Source of the DNA: Alteromonadaceae bacterium
Lineage (GTDB): Bacteria; Pseudomonadota; Gammaproteobacteria; Enterobacterales; Alteromonadaceae
Direction: 5' to 3'
Assembly (NCBI GenBank): GCA_013373625.1
Contig: JABXHM010000014.1
Location: forward strand, 102,324 to 166,323
Length of the DNA: 64,000 nt
Position 1 is the first letter of the stretch. Every line of letters starts with the position of its first letter. The translations under genes and the position numbers were made by a program. Below the pieces are notes generated by a model, which worked only from the letters and a program-made list of their open reading frames with translations, ran no database searches and was not told the origin of the DNA. Positions 9,514 through 17,625 of this stretch are shown here, piece by piece.

Positions 9514-9535
9514 GGCCGCGCCATACAGCGCGGCC
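9514..9535 (+). promoter_or_regulatory. GC-rich intercistronic hairpin before the GH10 gene
   Basis: An 8-bp perfect stem (GGCCGCGC / GCGCGGCC) with a 6-nt loop lies between the GH3 stop and the GH10 ribosome binding site, which begins only 2-3 nt after the stem. There is no T-tract, so it is not a normal terminator. It could protect the upstream mRNA or modulate GH10 translation. Confidence 0.5.
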
Positions 9536-9549
9536 GCAGGAGTACAAAC

Positions 9550-10686
9550 GTGAATAAATGGTGGTTAGTGCCGTTGTTAAGCGGTGCGTTGTTAACACTG
9601 GGGTGTAATAACAACGGTTCGGCAGGGAATCAACCGGCCGAAGACGGATTGGCAGACAAATACCAGTCACACTTTTTAGTCGGTACAGCAATTAGCTCAT
9701 GGCAATTAATGTCACCGAAGAAAGATTATGTGAATCTTGTTTGCAATGAATTTAATGTCTACACGGCGGAAAACGCCATGAAGTGGCAGCGTATTCATCC
9801 TGAGCCAGGTCAGTACAAGTTTGATACAGCGGATAAGATGTTTGACTTAGCCGAGCAGTGTGGTGCGCAAATTATCGGGCATACACTGGTTTGGCATTCG
9901 CAAACGCCGGATTGGGTGTTTGAAGATGACGAAGGTAATCCACTGACCCGTGATACCCTGCTGGCCCGGTTAAACGATCACATTACTACGGTGATGACGC
10001 GCTATAAGGGTAGAGTTAAAGGCTGGGATGTGGTGAATGAGGCTCTCAATGAGGACGGCACCATGCGTGATTCGCCATGGTTTCGCATTATTGGCGATGA
10101 TTACTTAATAAAAGCCTTCGAGTTCGCCCGGGCGGCCGACCCGGAGACCGAGTTGTATTACAACGATTATAACCTCAACAAGGCTGAGAAAGTGGCCGGC
10201 GCGGTACGCCTGGTAAAACAGCTTGAGGCTGCCGGTGTTAAACCCGATGCCGTGGGCATGCAAGCCCATTACTCAGTGTTTTATCCTGAAATTGAAGAGG
10301 TCGAACAGAGTATTCAGGCGCTCATTGCAGCGGGCGTCAATGTTGCCATTACCGAACTGGACGTAACCGTGTTGCCCCAGCCGGAAACCGTTGAAGCCGG
10401 GGCGGATATTGCGTCGTCTGCGGAGTATGAAGAACGTCTTAATCCTTACACAGATGGCTTGCCTGATGCGCAGCAGGAAACACTGTCACAAACCTACGAG
10501 GCACTGTTTAGCCTGTTCTTAAAATACGATGCTCATGTCGACAGGGTAACACTATGGGGCGTGGACGATGGCTCGAGCTGGCGCAATAACTTTCCGGTTC
10601 GCGGTCGTACCGATTATGCGTTGTTGTTTGACCGCAACAGCCAGCCTAAGCCGGTTTATCATGCACTAAAAAGATTAATAGAGTAG
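9550..10686 (+). CDS. GH10 endo-1,4-beta-xylanase lipoprotein
   Basis: A 378-residue single-domain GH10 xylanase. It begins with GTG, chosen because AGGAG lies just upstream and a lipoprotein signal (LTLGC, Cys19) follows at once. The acid/base glutamate is in WDVVNEA (Glu164), the nucleophile in ITELDV (Glu269), and HTLVWHSQTP is the conserved substrate-binding block. No carbohydrate-binding module is attached. As a lipoprotein it should sit on the outer membrane and cut xylan backbone into oligomers for the TonB receptor, or act on imported ones in the periplasm. Confidence 0.94.
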   Translation: MNKWWLVPLLSGALLTLGCNNNGSAGNQPAEDGLADKYQSHFLVGTAISSWQLMSPKKDYVNLVCNEFNVYTAENAMKWQRIHPEPGQYKFDTADKMFDLAEQCGAQIIGHTLVWHSQTPDWVFEDDEGNPLTRDTLLARLNDHITTVMTRYKGRVKGWDVVNEALNEDGTMRDSPWFRIIGDDYLIKAFEFARAADPETELYYNDYNLNKAEKVAGAVRLVKQLEAAGVKPDAVGMQAHYSVFYPEIEEVEQSIQALIAAGVNVAITELDVTVLPQPETVEAGADIASSAEYEERLNPYTDGLPDAQQETLSQTYEALFSLFLKYDAHVDRVTLWGVDDGSSWRNNFPVRGRTDYALLFDRNSQPKPVYHALKRLIE

Positions 10687-10734
10687 CTGTGCATATCGCC
10701 ATACCGGATGGCTGATACAGAATACTTTACCCCA

Positions 10735-10770
10735 ACCAGTGCCGGGAGAAATCCCGGCGCTGGTCTTATA
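10735..10770 (+). terminator. terminator hairpin of the GH3-GH10 operon
   Basis: A 13-bp stem (one G-T pair) closed by a GAAA tetraloop, spanning 10735-10764 and followed by CTTATACTTA. The T-run is weak, but the stem is strong and placed 49 bp after the GH10 stop. Confidence 0.7.
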
Positions 10771-10888
10771 CTTAGCTAGAGCGTGGTCACTGAGGCCTGA
10801 CCTGCAGTGCGCTAATTACCTGCCTTGGTACCGTGCTGTAAATACAATAAATACTGACCTGTTTCACCGTCAATAAGCGCTCACGGTG

Positions 10889-11386
10889 CTATTCAAACTG
10901 GATTTTTGTAATGTAGTAGGCACTGTATGGCGCATCATGTGCCTGTAACCAAACACCATCAATTTTTTTACCTTCGGCATCCAGCTCGCTTAATGGTACT
11001 TCTGCAAGAGCCCAGCTTTTTGCCTTGGGCTGTATTACATATCCTGCACTTAATGGCTCGCCGTCTACAACAAGTTTCACAGAAAGCGTCTGACCACCTT
11101 CTAGCCCGCCATTAATAAAAAAGGTCAGTGTATTGTAATCATCAAGCGATATTGGCGCATGATGAAACGCCAGCGCTGACCACGCTTTGCCTTCTACTTT
11201 AATAGGCTTTATGCTGCCTACCGGCACCGATAAATTAACCTCGGCGAAACTCCAGTTTTCCCATCCGTTTTTGAGTTCATCATCGTAAATAACCAGTGTA
11301 TTGCCAGTCTGCGCCAGCGCTGAGAAACATAAGAATTGAAACACTATCCCGGCGAAGAGTATTTTTCTAACTTGACTTATCAGCAT
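10889..11386 (-). CDS. secreted stand-alone carbohydrate-binding-like beta-sandwich protein
   Basis: A 165-residue protein with a signal peptide (about residues 1-25, FSALAQ). The mature part starts LVIYDDELKNGWENWSFAEV and looks like a jelly-roll, galactose-binding-like domain; similar D-x-L-x-x-G-W-x-x-W openings occur as modules attached to glycoside hydrolases. Here the domain stands alone with no catalytic part. It may bind xylan or another glycan at the cell surface or in the periplasm. It is convergent with the GH10 gene and followed by no other gene on its strand. No named CBM family can be assigned by eye. Confidence 0.6.
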   Translation of the reverse strand: MLISQVRKILFAGIVFQFLCFSALAQTGNTLVIYDDELKNGWENWSFAEVNLSVPVGSIKPIKVEGKAWSALAFHHAPISLDDYNTLTFFINGGLEGGQTLSVKLVVDGEPLSAGYVIQPKAKSWALAEVPLSELDAEGKKIDGVWLQAHDAPYSAYYITKIQFE

Positions 11387-11660
11387 TCATGTAACCAAGT
11401 TGTTAATCGTATATTAAATATTTTTCATTAATTTTAAACGAATTTCAATATCTCAACTGAAAAAATTAAGCGCCTTTATAGCGTCCCGAATCAATGGGTT
11501 GGTCTTTACAGACGGTAGTAGTAAATTAAGTGTTTGGGTACTGACATGTCGAGCCTAAGAAAATGTGCCCCCGATTTCTAATACCTGACAATGCCATAAT
11601 TATGAAATTTAAATAGATTGGTTCGTTAAAGCTCTGATACCTTAAACACGAAGATAAACT

Positions 11661-12323
11661 TTAGCGGAAAAATGAGGTCACAGTGAAACGGCCAGTAAAC
11701 GGATTAAGATCCGGTTTGAAAGGATGGGGAATATTACCTGAATGAAGTAACGCACAAGGATAGATCACCGCTCGATTAAACCGACAGTCTACCGACAACA
11801 CACGTTTAAACAGGTCGCTGTCACCGTTAATATAGTGGGGTGAAGGCGGACAATCAGCTACATGCAAGGCTAACGATGCCATATATTCTTCATAGTCCTG
11901 CTCAGCAATTAATGATTGTCCTGTTGGTGTAAACTGATAAAAGCTGGTGCCACCATGCGGTGGGCGGCATAAATAGTGTACGACTGCATATTCTGTTGGT
12001 TGTGGCCGATCGATATGCGGCATTCGCTGCGCAGGAGAAAGGGCTTCTTCCCGGGTAGTCACCATAGAAAAGAAACTTTCTCCCTCGGTTAACTGTTTTT
12101 GTTCATGATGTTGGCTGAACACCTGGTTGATTTTATGCAAACTGAATTTGATGTAGCCGGGCGGGGCAGGTGTGCGCAGGCCTGGATACAGACCAGCAGA
12201 TTCCGGCGTGGCAGGTTGGTTTACTGCATAGTCTATAAGTTGCTCTGCACCCGGGATAAAGTCATCAATCACCAGTACCCTGGCCATTGAGCCGGGTACC
12301 GTTAAAAACTGTGAATGACTCAC
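11661..12323 (-). CDS. DUF6445 family protein, partner of the halogenase
   Basis: A 220-residue cytoplasmic protein of the DUF6445 type. It resembles dioxygenase-like folds by having spaced His and Asp residues (MPHIDRPQ; CALLHSGN), but a complete Fe/2-oxoglutarate motif cannot be confirmed. It begins with GTG at 12323, whose GTGA overlaps the TGA stop of the halogenase gene, so the two are translationally coupled. An internal ATG at 12287 (MARVLVIDDF) is an alternative start. Members are found beside TonB receptors and flavin halogenases in carbohydrate loci; the biochemical role is unknown. Confidence 0.65.
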   Translation of the reverse strand: MSHSQFLTVPGSMARVLVIDDFIPGAEQLIDYAVNQPATPESAGLYPGLRTPAPPGYIKFSLHKINQVFSQHHEQKQLTEGESFFSMVTTREEALSPAQRMPHIDRPQPTEYAVVHYLCRPPHGGTSFYQFTPTGQSLIAEQDYEEYMASLALHVADCPPSPHYINGDSDLFKRVLSVDCRFNRAVIYPCALLHSGNIPHPFKPDLNPFTGRFTVTSFFR

Positions 12324-13834
12324 ATTTTCGCCTTACAAAATCTATTGATAAATTCTTCATGAGTGGGCATATGATCGGCAGAGCGGCGCACTACATTCTG
12401 AATACTCTTGAGTCGTCGCTCAAGCTCATCCTGATCAAAGATATCAGCCAATGCATGATAACCTTTTGGACGCAGCCCCTGACCATACATTACCTCAAAC
12501 CAGCTTAGATCGTTAAATAGCTCGTTATTGAAGCGGTGAATGCGGCCATTCTCTTTAAACTGCTCTATTTTTTGCTGGAGTGAGTCAGGCACTGACATGT
12601 TTTTGCAATAACGCCAGAAAGGCGTGTCATCACGTTCTGTCGCATGGTAATGCAAAATTAAAAAATCACGGATACTGTCGAATTCAAAGTGCACTTGGCG
12701 GTTATATTCGTCGATATCGCATTGTTTAGGACCAGAAAAAGGGAAAAACGTAAAGAATTTGGAAATCGCTGATTGCACCAGATGTAAGCTGGTGGACTCA
12801 AGCGGCTCCATAAATCCACTAGCGAGACCCACTGCCAGGCAATTACGGTTCCAGAATTTTTTACGCTTGCCGGTTACAAAACGAATTTGTCGGGGCTCGC
12901 GGAGCATTTTACCATCAAGGTTTTGTTCGAGAATCTGACGTGCTTCGTCGTCATCCATAAACTCGCTGCTGTAAACATGACCGTTACCCACCCGGTGTTG
13001 AAGTGGGATGCGCCACTGCCAGCCGGCTTTTTGTGCCGCGGATCGGGTAAATGGCCAGGGGGCTTCAGTACTCGCAGTTGGTACCGCAATGGCTCTGTCG
13101 CAAGGTAACCAGTGACGCCAGTCTTCATAGCCGGTTTTCAGTGTTTGTTCGATTAACAGGCCAGCAAAACCCGAGCAATCAATAAAAAAGTCAGCGTCAT
13201 GTTCGCTGCCATCAGCAAGCATTAACGAGCGTATGTCACCGCTTGGATGTTGGGTGACTTCGGTCACTTTGCCTTCAGTACGGATAACGCCATGTTTCTC
13301 AGCTACTTCACGCAGATACTGAGCATACAAGCCAGCATCGAAGTGAAACGCATAAGCTATGTTTGACAGCGGAGAATTTCCGGCATCAATTGAGCGCATA
13401 AATCGCTTCTCGTTGCACGCCAACGATGACAGCGTATATTCATCCAGTGGTGCGGCTTTACCTTGCTGGCGCATTTTTAGCCAGTAATGGTAAAATTGCA
13501 CGCCTTCCATATTTTTACCCACTTCACCAAAAGCGTGGTAATAGCTATGTCCGGTTTTGCGCCAGTCTGTGAATTGAATACCCAGTTTAAAGGTTCCCTG
13601 AGTGCGCTTTAAAAACGTATCTTCGTCGAGACCGATAAGGTCATTAAACAGCAGAATTTGCGGGATCGTTGCTTCACCCACACCCACCGTGCCGATATCA
13701 TCAGACTCGATAACCTGTATCTCGCAGGGGTGTGATTTTAGGATTTTCCCAAGCGCCGCAGCTGTCATCCAGCCCGACGAACCGCCACCCAGAATAATGA
13801 TTTTTTTTAACGGAGACTGCATAAGTTTACTCAC
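12320..13834 (-). CDS. flavin-dependent (tryptophan) halogenase-like protein
   Basis: A 504-residue FAD-dependent halogenase-family protein. It has the FAD motif LGGGSSGWMTAAAL (residues 15-28), the halogenase hallmark WQWRIP (272-277), the lysine equivalent to PrnA Lys79 in GTFKLGIQF (Lys83) and the EPLEST block (343-348) containing the second catalytic Glu. Residues for hypohalous acid chemistry are therefore present. No biosynthetic gene cluster surrounds it; it lies between a TonB receptor and a DUF6445 gene, as in other Alteromonadales, Caulobacter and Xanthomonas carbohydrate loci. The start is GTG at 13834; ATG at 13822 is also possible. The natural substrate is unknown. Confidence 0.82.
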   Translation of the reverse strand: MSKLMQSPLKKIIILGGGSSGWMTAAALGKILKSHPCEIQVIESDDIGTVGVGEATIPQILLFNDLIGLDEDTFLKRTQGTFKLGIQFTDWRKTGHSYYHAFGEVGKNMEGVQFYHYWLKMRQQGKAAPLDEYTLSSLACNEKRFMRSIDAGNSPLSNIAYAFHFDAGLYAQYLREVAEKHGVIRTEGKVTEVTQHPSGDIRSLMLADGSEHDADFFIDCSGFAGLLIEQTLKTGYEDWRHWLPCDRAIAVPTASTEAPWPFTRSAAQKAGWQWRIPLQHRVGNGHVYSSEFMDDDEARQILEQNLDGKMLREPRQIRFVTGKRKKFWNRNCLAVGLASGFMEPLESTSLHLVQSAISKFFTFFPFSGPKQCDIDEYNRQVHFEFDSIRDFLILHYHATERDDTPFWRYCKNMSVPDSLQQKIEQFKENGRIHRFNNELFNDLSWFEVMYGQGLRPKGYHALADIFDQDELERRLKSIQNVVRRSADHMPTHEEFINRFCKAKM

Positions 13835-13845
13835 ATCTTTAAACG

Positions 13846-13875
13846 CAAAAAAATGATGGGCCGAAGCCCATCACT
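13846..13875 (-). terminator. rho-independent terminator between TonB receptor and halogenase
   Basis: Perfect 8-bp stem (TGATGGGC / GCCCATCA, 13854-13873), loop CGAA, running on the minus strand into seven T residues. It ends the TonB receptor transcript just 12-20 bp before the halogenase start, so halogenase expression must come from read-through or from its own promoter. Confidence 0.88.
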
Positions 13876-13942
13876 TTATTATGATACGAAGTGCAACGCA
13901 TCGGGTAGTTAATTATTTATTACCCGATGATATTGCAACAAC

Positions 13943-16900
13943 CTAGAAGTTACCGCGTAGTACCAATGCAACACGGCGGTCTGCTTTAAACCACGAACGT
14001 CCGGCTTCCACTCCTTCGTTGTTCAACAACATGATGGTTTCAGATTGTGCCTGAGTCAGGTTTGTGCCCTGCAATCCAACGGTGATGTTGTCAGTCCAGT
14101 TGTAGAAAATCGACGCATCAACCTGCCCGATATCATCATAAAACAATGGTGCTTTAGAGATAACATCACGGGTTGTCAGCAGGTAACGTGAACGCCAGTT
14201 ATAAGCAATACGTGCACTCCAGCCATCGAGTTCATACATGGCAATCAGGTTGGCAGTATGCTTGGATTGGCCCTGCAGTGGCACGTTTTCGAGGTTAACA
14301 CGGATACCTGGATCCTCAGCCTCTTCGCCTACCCAGCTTTCATCTTCAACATCAATTTCGTTGTTCGGCACACCCGCAGCATCAATGTAGGTGTAAGTCG
14401 CCTGAATACCTAAGCCATTAAACGGATACGGCAGTGTATCGTAGAACTGTTGATACATTAATTCCACGCCATCCATTGTCGCATCACCGCCATTAGTGGT
14501 AGAGCTGAACAGTGCATTCTGCGTTTGCCCTGTCGTTGGATTAGTATAGGTTTGTACCGCTGCACCCGGAATAAAGAAGTTCTCCAGGTCTTTATGGAAG
14601 TACGTCATACTTAACTGACCAACATCCGCAAAGTACCACTCTAACGCGATGTCATACTGGGTGGATTCCATGGGTTTCAGATAGGGGTTACCACCTGAGC
14701 CAGTCCAGCCTGGAACAAACGCATTTTGAATCAGGTTAGAACCTGGTTCTGGCTCCACATCTGGGTCCGGGTTGACAGGACGAACAAGCTGAACCTGCTC
14801 GTTATTGAGTTCAACGCGGCTACGGACGTCGCCAATATCAGGCAAGGCGACTGCTTTTGAAAACGCGAAGCGGGCAATCAGGTCATCCATTACCTCAACT
14901 TTTAAGTTAAAGCTCGGCAGGAACATATTAAAGTCAGTTTCGTCTGCAATTGGCTCTTCCGCATCATTACCAAAAGCCCGACTTTCGCTGGAGAGGTAGT
15001 TTAGACCATCGCTGATCCACTGATTGTTCTCGTCTTCGAGTGCCGCTGCGATATCCGCGTAGTTACCCGCAGCAATCTGATCGTTAATCCAACCACGAAC
15101 AATGGTATCATTTAACGGCTGGCCCCGCAGCTCTTCAGGTGGAAAGAAATCCGGCACCAAATCAGGGAAGTTAATCGAACCAGTTGCTTCACGGTTAAGT
15201 TCAACATAACGTAAACCAACGTTACCACTCCAACGCAAGTCACCGGTACCTTCAAAGTTTAACCGCACATATACTGCTTTGTTGGTTTCAGTGGTGACAT
15301 TGATTTCACCTGGTGTAAACAGGCCATATTTATCATCTACTATAGAATTACCGTTTTCATCCACACGATCTTTATAACGTAACCAATCGCCTCCGGCTGA
15401 CATGTATGGCATAGCGCCACCCATAATCTCACGTACGTAGGCTTCGGTGGCATGATAGGTTTTGTTACCCGGAACATTGACAACGCCACCACCGTGGAAA
15501 TCAGACCAATCAACCAGTTCAAAGTTATCCTGCTCGGATTCCGGCAGGGTATCTAACCAACCCGCAGGCGCAGCGCCTGAGAATTCTGGCGCTAAAGATC
15601 CCCAGTTCCAACCTGTACTGCGAACCGTTTGCTCACGCTTGGCATAACGCACACCACTTTGGATAGAGGTGAAAATACCGTCTGATTCGAGGTGGTACGT
15701 ACCGTCTAAGCGTGCGGCAATTGAGTCACCTTCAGAACGCTCATAGTGTTCCATGGCGCTGCGCAACCAATATGACGTTGGATCCTGGAAGAAGTTAGCA
15801 TCGCCCGCCGGATCGCCTGTAAAACCTGGATAGTTGCCGTCAGCATACACTTCAGGGTTCTCGTCACGATAGCCGAACCACGGCTCAATTAAGGTCATGG
15901 TCGGTGTTTCACCAGTCACGTCATAACGCTGTCCAGCAAACGCGGCGGTATGAACAGTCATATCGTTATCTTCGGTTTCGGCCTTGATATATTGTACATC
16001 TGCGGTTAATTCTAGACTTTCTGTTGCCATCCATTCTAGGTTAAAAGACAAATCTTCAACCAGTGTCTCAGTTTGCTTTACCCGTGAATCAAACTGGTAA
16101 GGGTAACCAAATTGTGGACGACCGCCAGCTTCCCATGAACGTACGACGCGATCAGCGTTACCATCAGCGGCACGCCAGCCATCTACGCCCTGCGTAATGG
16201 TACCTGACTCGAATAGGCCTTCATCGTTGAACTCAAACTCGGTGCCTTCCAGTGGACGAGTGCGACGCTCATCCAGGTTGTAATAACCACCCTGATATTT
16301 GATGGCCTGTTCGTGCCATGACAGACTGGCATCAGAGCGAATGTATTGCATAGTAGCTAATATCGTTTCGTCTTCGTTTTCCCACTGCAGGGCACTGGCA
16401 AAACCTTCACGCGAACGATCATCAAACTTGTTCAGCGCGTTTGATGCGTTTGGCATCCACACTGTACCGTCGCCGTCTTCGCCAACAAAACGCTCGGCAC
16501 CGGCTAAGTCCCGGGCGTAAATTTGTACGTAAGCATCAGACTGAACACCGTGTGAGCGCCCGTACAGCTGTGAATTAGCATAGTTTACTAAAAAGCCGAT
16601 TTCACCATTGCCATCAAGTTCCCAACGGTCACTGTATAATCCAGAAAATGTAGGGCTGCCTTTTTCAGCCAGATCACCGTAGGAATAATCCCCGCTGATA
16701 GCCAGTACACGATCTTCTGAATCGAACGGCTTACGGGTACGCAGGCTAATAGTACCGCCAATACCGCCTTCAATCATATCGGCTGTCTGGTTCTTGTAGA
16801 TGTCCACGCCACCCATTAGCTCGGGTGATACGTCCTGGAATGACAAACCACGACCGCTGTTCGCGGTGAATGAGTCACGACCATTAAATTCACTACGTGT

Positions 16901-17296
16901 TTGGGTTAAACCACGAATAATTGCGCCGCTACCCTCTACACTAAAGTGATCAGGGTCATCAGGTCCGGCAAAACGTTCAATTGAAACACCAGGCAGACGT
17001 TGAATTGCTTCAAGTACGCTTCGATCTGGCAGCGAGCCAATATCTTCTGCAGTAATCGAATCTACCACGGTGTCTGAAAAACGCTTGAGGTTCTGTGCAT
17101 TAAGTAAGTTGCCGCGTACGCCCCTTACCTCAATTTGCTCAACCACCTCTTCGTCTTCATCGACTTCCGTAGTGTCTTGTGCCGGGTTCTCTTGCGCCAT
17201 GGCGCCATGCATAGCTGACATAATTGTCAGTGCTACGATTGATTTGTTAAATGTGTGCGAGTATCGGTTTTTTTTATGTGCCCGAATTTTAGCCAT
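13943..17296 (-). CDS. TonB-dependent outer membrane receptor (Xanthomonas/Caulobacter type)
   Basis: A 1117-residue outer membrane transporter. A long signal peptide ends near AMAQEN (residue 35), a short acidic stretch leads to a TonB-box-like EQIEVRGVRG, then the plug (SLPDRSVLEAIQRLPGVSIER) and a large beta-barrel ending in Phe (VLRGNF). This matches the TIGR01782 group used for oligosaccharide uptake. By context it should import xylo-oligosaccharides. GGAG lies before the ATG and a promoter is visible upstream. No SusD-like partner is present, as expected in Proteobacteria. A terminator separates it from the downstream halogenase. Confidence 0.92.
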   Translation of the reverse strand: MAKIRAHKKNRYSHTFNKSIVALTIMSAMHGAMAQENPAQDTTEVDEDEEVVEQIEVRGVRGNLLNAQNLKRFSDTVVDSITAEDIGSLPDRSVLEAIQRLPGVSIERFAGPDDPDHFSVEGSGAIIRGLTQTRSEFNGRDSFTANSGRGLSFQDVSPELMGGVDIYKNQTADMIEGGIGGTISLRTRKPFDSEDRVLAISGDYSYGDLAEKGSPTFSGLYSDRWELDGNGEIGFLVNYANSQLYGRSHGVQSDAYVQIYARDLAGAERFVGEDGDGTVWMPNASNALNKFDDRSREGFASALQWENEDETILATMQYIRSDASLSWHEQAIKYQGGYYNLDERRTRPLEGTEFEFNDEGLFESGTITQGVDGWRAADGNADRVVRSWEAGGRPQFGYPYQFDSRVKQTETLVEDLSFNLEWMATESLELTADVQYIKAETEDNDMTVHTAAFAGQRYDVTGETPTMTLIEPWFGYRDENPEVYADGNYPGFTGDPAGDANFFQDPTSYWLRSAMEHYERSEGDSIAARLDGTYHLESDGIFTSIQSGVRYAKREQTVRSTGWNWGSLAPEFSGAAPAGWLDTLPESEQDNFELVDWSDFHGGGVVNVPGNKTYHATEAYVREIMGGAMPYMSAGGDWLRYKDRVDENGNSIVDDKYGLFTPGEINVTTETNKAVYVRLNFEGTGDLRWSGNVGLRYVELNREATGSINFPDLVPDFFPPEELRGQPLNDTIVRGWINDQIAAGNYADIAAALEDENNQWISDGLNYLSSESRAFGNDAEEPIADETDFNMFLPSFNLKVEVMDDLIARFAFSKAVALPDIGDVRSRVELNNEQVQLVRPVNPDPDVEPEPGSNLIQNAFVPGWTGSGGNPYLKPMESTQYDIALEWYFADVGQLSMTYFHKDLENFFIPGAAVQTYTNPTTGQTQNALFSSTTNGGDATMDGVELMYQQFYDTLPYPFNGLGIQATYTYIDAAGVPNNEIDVEDESWVGEEAEDPGIRVNLENVPLQGQSKHTANLIAMYELDGWSARIAYNWRSRYLLTTRDVISKAPLFYDDIGQVDASIFYNWTDNITVGLQGTNLTQAQSETIMLLNNEGVEAGRSWFKADRRVALVLRGNF

Positions 17297-17327
17297 TTTT
17301 ACTTCTCCGCTGAGATAGAATGGAATT

Positions 17328-17355
17328 CTTATAGTATATTTTTTGAGTCAAACAA
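17328..17355 (-). promoter_or_regulatory. candidate sigma-70 promoter of the TonB receptor gene
   Basis: Read on the minus strand: TTGTTT (17355-17350), 16-bp spacer, TATAAG (17333-17328), about 30 bp before the ATG at 17296. Predicted by consensus only. The rest of the 17.30-17.61 kb gap is AT-rich, with a hairpin at 17568-17600 and a repeated ACGGTTGAAG (17412 and 17616). Confidence 0.4.
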
Positions 17356-17567
17356 CCACCAAACGACAGTTCAAATATAAGCCAGTTATGGTTTGAGCAT
17401 AGTGAGTTAGGACGGTTGAAGTATCAATACTATGTTAAAATATCACAAAGTAAAAACCATATATCGCAACACGGTGTTAACAAATAATGTAATAAATATC
17501 GCAATTGATTGTTTTAAATGGATTAAATCGCTAAAAATTTATATGTTTGTATTACAAATAAGGGAGT

Positions 17568-17600
17568 GCGAGAAACATAGATTTAACATCTGTTTCTCGC
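17568..17600. repeat. long inverted repeat downstream of the GH9 gene
   Basis: GCGAGAAAC...GTTTCTCGC forms a 9-10 bp perfect outer stem with a second inner stem AGAT/ATCT and loop TTAAC. It starts 13 bp after the GH9 stop on that gene's strand. No T-tract follows, so it may be an mRNA 3' stabiliser or a weak terminator. Confidence 0.5.
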
Positions 17601-17610
17601 CAGGTACTGA

Positions 17611-17625
17611 CTTCAACGGTTGAAG
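17611..17625. repeat. 15-bp palindrome over the GH9 stop codon
   Basis: CTTCAAC-G-GTTGAAG is a perfect dyad that contains the end of the GH9 reading frame. Part of it (ACGGTTGAAG) recurs at 17412 in the TonB receptor upstream region. It could be a regulator site or chance. Confidence 0.3.

Noticed and set aside
12320..13834. Halogenase as part of a secondary metabolite gene cluster
   Set aside because: No polyketide, peptide synthetase, tryptophan-modifying or resistance genes surround it; the neighbours are glycan uptake and degradation genes.
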